NCBI RefSeq assembly: GCF_016863275.1
Contig: NZ_BOOO01000030.1
Span: forward strand, 124,001 to 188,000
Reading direction: 5' to 3'
DNA: 64,000 bases
DNA from: Planotetraspora mira
GTDB lineage: Bacteria > Actinomycetota > Actinomycetes > Streptosporangiales > Streptosporangiaceae
Each line of letters starts with the position of its first letter. Position 1 is the stretch's first letter. Shown here in pieces: positions 63,343 through 64,000 of the stretch. A program made the translations under genes and the position numbers. A model generated the notes under the pieces. The model was given only the letters and a program-made list of their open reading frames with translations, ran no database searches and had not been told where the DNA came from.

Positions 63343-64000
63343 TCAGTTCGATCGAGGCCGGAGCCGCAGGCCCTGCATGCCACCGTCGACGGCGATGGCC
63401 GTACCGGTGGTGGCGGAGCCGAGCGGGCTGGCCAGGTAGGCGATGGCGTGGGCGATCTCCTGCGCGCTCACGAGCCGCCCCATCGGCTGGCGCTGCTCGA
63501 GTGCGGCGCGCTCGGCCACCGGGTCGGTCGCGGCGTCGAGCAGCCGGCCCACCCACGGGGTGTCCGCCGTGCCCGGGTTGACGCAGTTGACCCGGATGCC
63601 GTCTTCAACATGATCCGCCGCCATCGCGAGGGTCAACGATAGTACGGCCCCCTTGCTGGCGCTGTAGAGGGCGCGATTCGGCAACCCCGCCGTCGCGGCG
63701 ATGGAGCACGTGTTGACGATGGCCGCATGACTCGACTGCCGCAGGTACGGCAGAGCCGCCCTGGCCACCCGGACCATGCCCACGACGTTGATGTCCAGGA
63801 CCCGCAGCCACTCGTCGTCGGGGTTGTCCGCGATCGTGCCCGCAGCCCCGATTCCGGCGTTGTTGACGACGATGTCGAGCCCGCCGAAGTGCTCGGCCGC
63901 CGCGGCCACCGCCGTACGGACGGAGGCGTCGTCGGTGACGTCGGCCTTGAGCCCGAGGAACGGCTCCCCCGGGGGGTTGACGTCGAGGCAGGCCACGCGG
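63343..64000 (-). CDS. Short-chain dehydrogenase (5' end beyond the window)
   Basis: At least 217 residues of a classical SDR are present. VVNNAGIGAAGT follows the missing cofactor motif. The catalytic Ser and the YxxxK pair are seen in NTCSIAATAGLPNRALYSASK. VNCVNPGTADTPWVGRLL and the end [18 protein letters not shown] are typical. The N-terminal Rossmann segment lies outside the window. Context suggests an L-fuconate or L-rhamnonate-type sugar-acid dehydrogenase, by analogy to known oxidative deoxysugar pathways. Confidence 0.88.
   Translation of the reverse strand, partial: RVACLDVNPPGEPFLGLKADVTDDASVRTAVAAAAEHFGGLDIVVNNAGIGAAGTIADNPDDEWLRVLDINVVGMVRVARAALPYLRQSSHAAIVNTCSIAATAGLPNRALYSASKGAVLSLTLAMAADHVEDGIRVNCVNPGTADTPWVGRLLDAATDPVAERAALEQRQPMGRLVSAQEIAHAIAYLASPLGSATTGTAIAVDGGMQGLRLRPRSN

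Overview
The window is high-GC DNA with frequent GTG and TTG starts, many 1-4 nt gene overlaps and strong GGAGG-type ribosome sites. Gene content is actinobacterial: the GlgE alpha-glucan pathway, three tandem Ser/Thr kinases, a KstR-type steroid regulon, an AAC(2')-I acetyltransferase and a DUF222/HNH protein. A Streptosporangiales-like soil actinomycete is my inference; the genus cannot be fixed from this sequence alone.

Layout. 1-5.1 kb: cysteine desulfurase, TetR regulator, MFS transporter, then etfBA. 5.3-10.8 kb: three tandem membrane Ser/Thr kinases. 10.9-13.0 kb: a YbaK-type deacylase and a Tat-type flavin amine oxidase. 13.2-15.7 kb: an unusual three-gene operon of a coiled-coil protein, a PP-loop ATPase with a QueC-like Cys4 site, and an M55 D-aminopeptidase. 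15.8-19.8 kb: enoyl-CoA hydratase, a glycosyltransferase with a repetitive N-terminus, and a DUF222/HNH protein. 20.7-31.2 kb: glgP divergent from glgE-treS-mak-glgB. 31.5-41.1 kb: SppA-like peptidase, aac(2')-I, an ECF sigma/anti-sigma pair, a flavin reductase, an OpuC-type osmolyte importer and a sigma-like protein with a C-terminal membrane anchor. 41.3-47.2 kb: a steroid side-chain operon in the same order as the mycobacterial igr operon (fadE28-fadE29-chsH2-chsH1-ltp2), divergent from a KstR-like regulator. 47.2-56.8 kb: an eight-gene operon coupling a peptide-type ABC importer to a dimethylformamidase-like enzyme, an agmatinase-like ureohydrolase and a cupin. 57.1-59.1 kb: a fadA5-like thiolase with a perfect KstR motif upstream, and a FadR-type regulator. 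59.1-64 kb: an aldo/keto reductase, an AraC regulator and an oxidative deoxysugar (L-fucose/L-rhamnose-type) pathway cut by the window edge.

The most unusual signal is a dispersed repeat family. Intergenic arrays of GTGATCATGC, which contains the palindrome TGATCA, recur at an exact 53-bp period (about five helical turns). Arrays at 31.2 and 35.9 kb each run forward and then flip to mirror-image copies. At 41.1 and 42.6 kb the two arms are separated and bracket ltp2, which looks more AT-rich than its neighbours. One array copy supplies the last codons of chsH1, and another supplies the stop codon of glgB. I do not recognise this family. It could be a phased protein-binding array, a hairpin-forming transcript or a mobile repeat.
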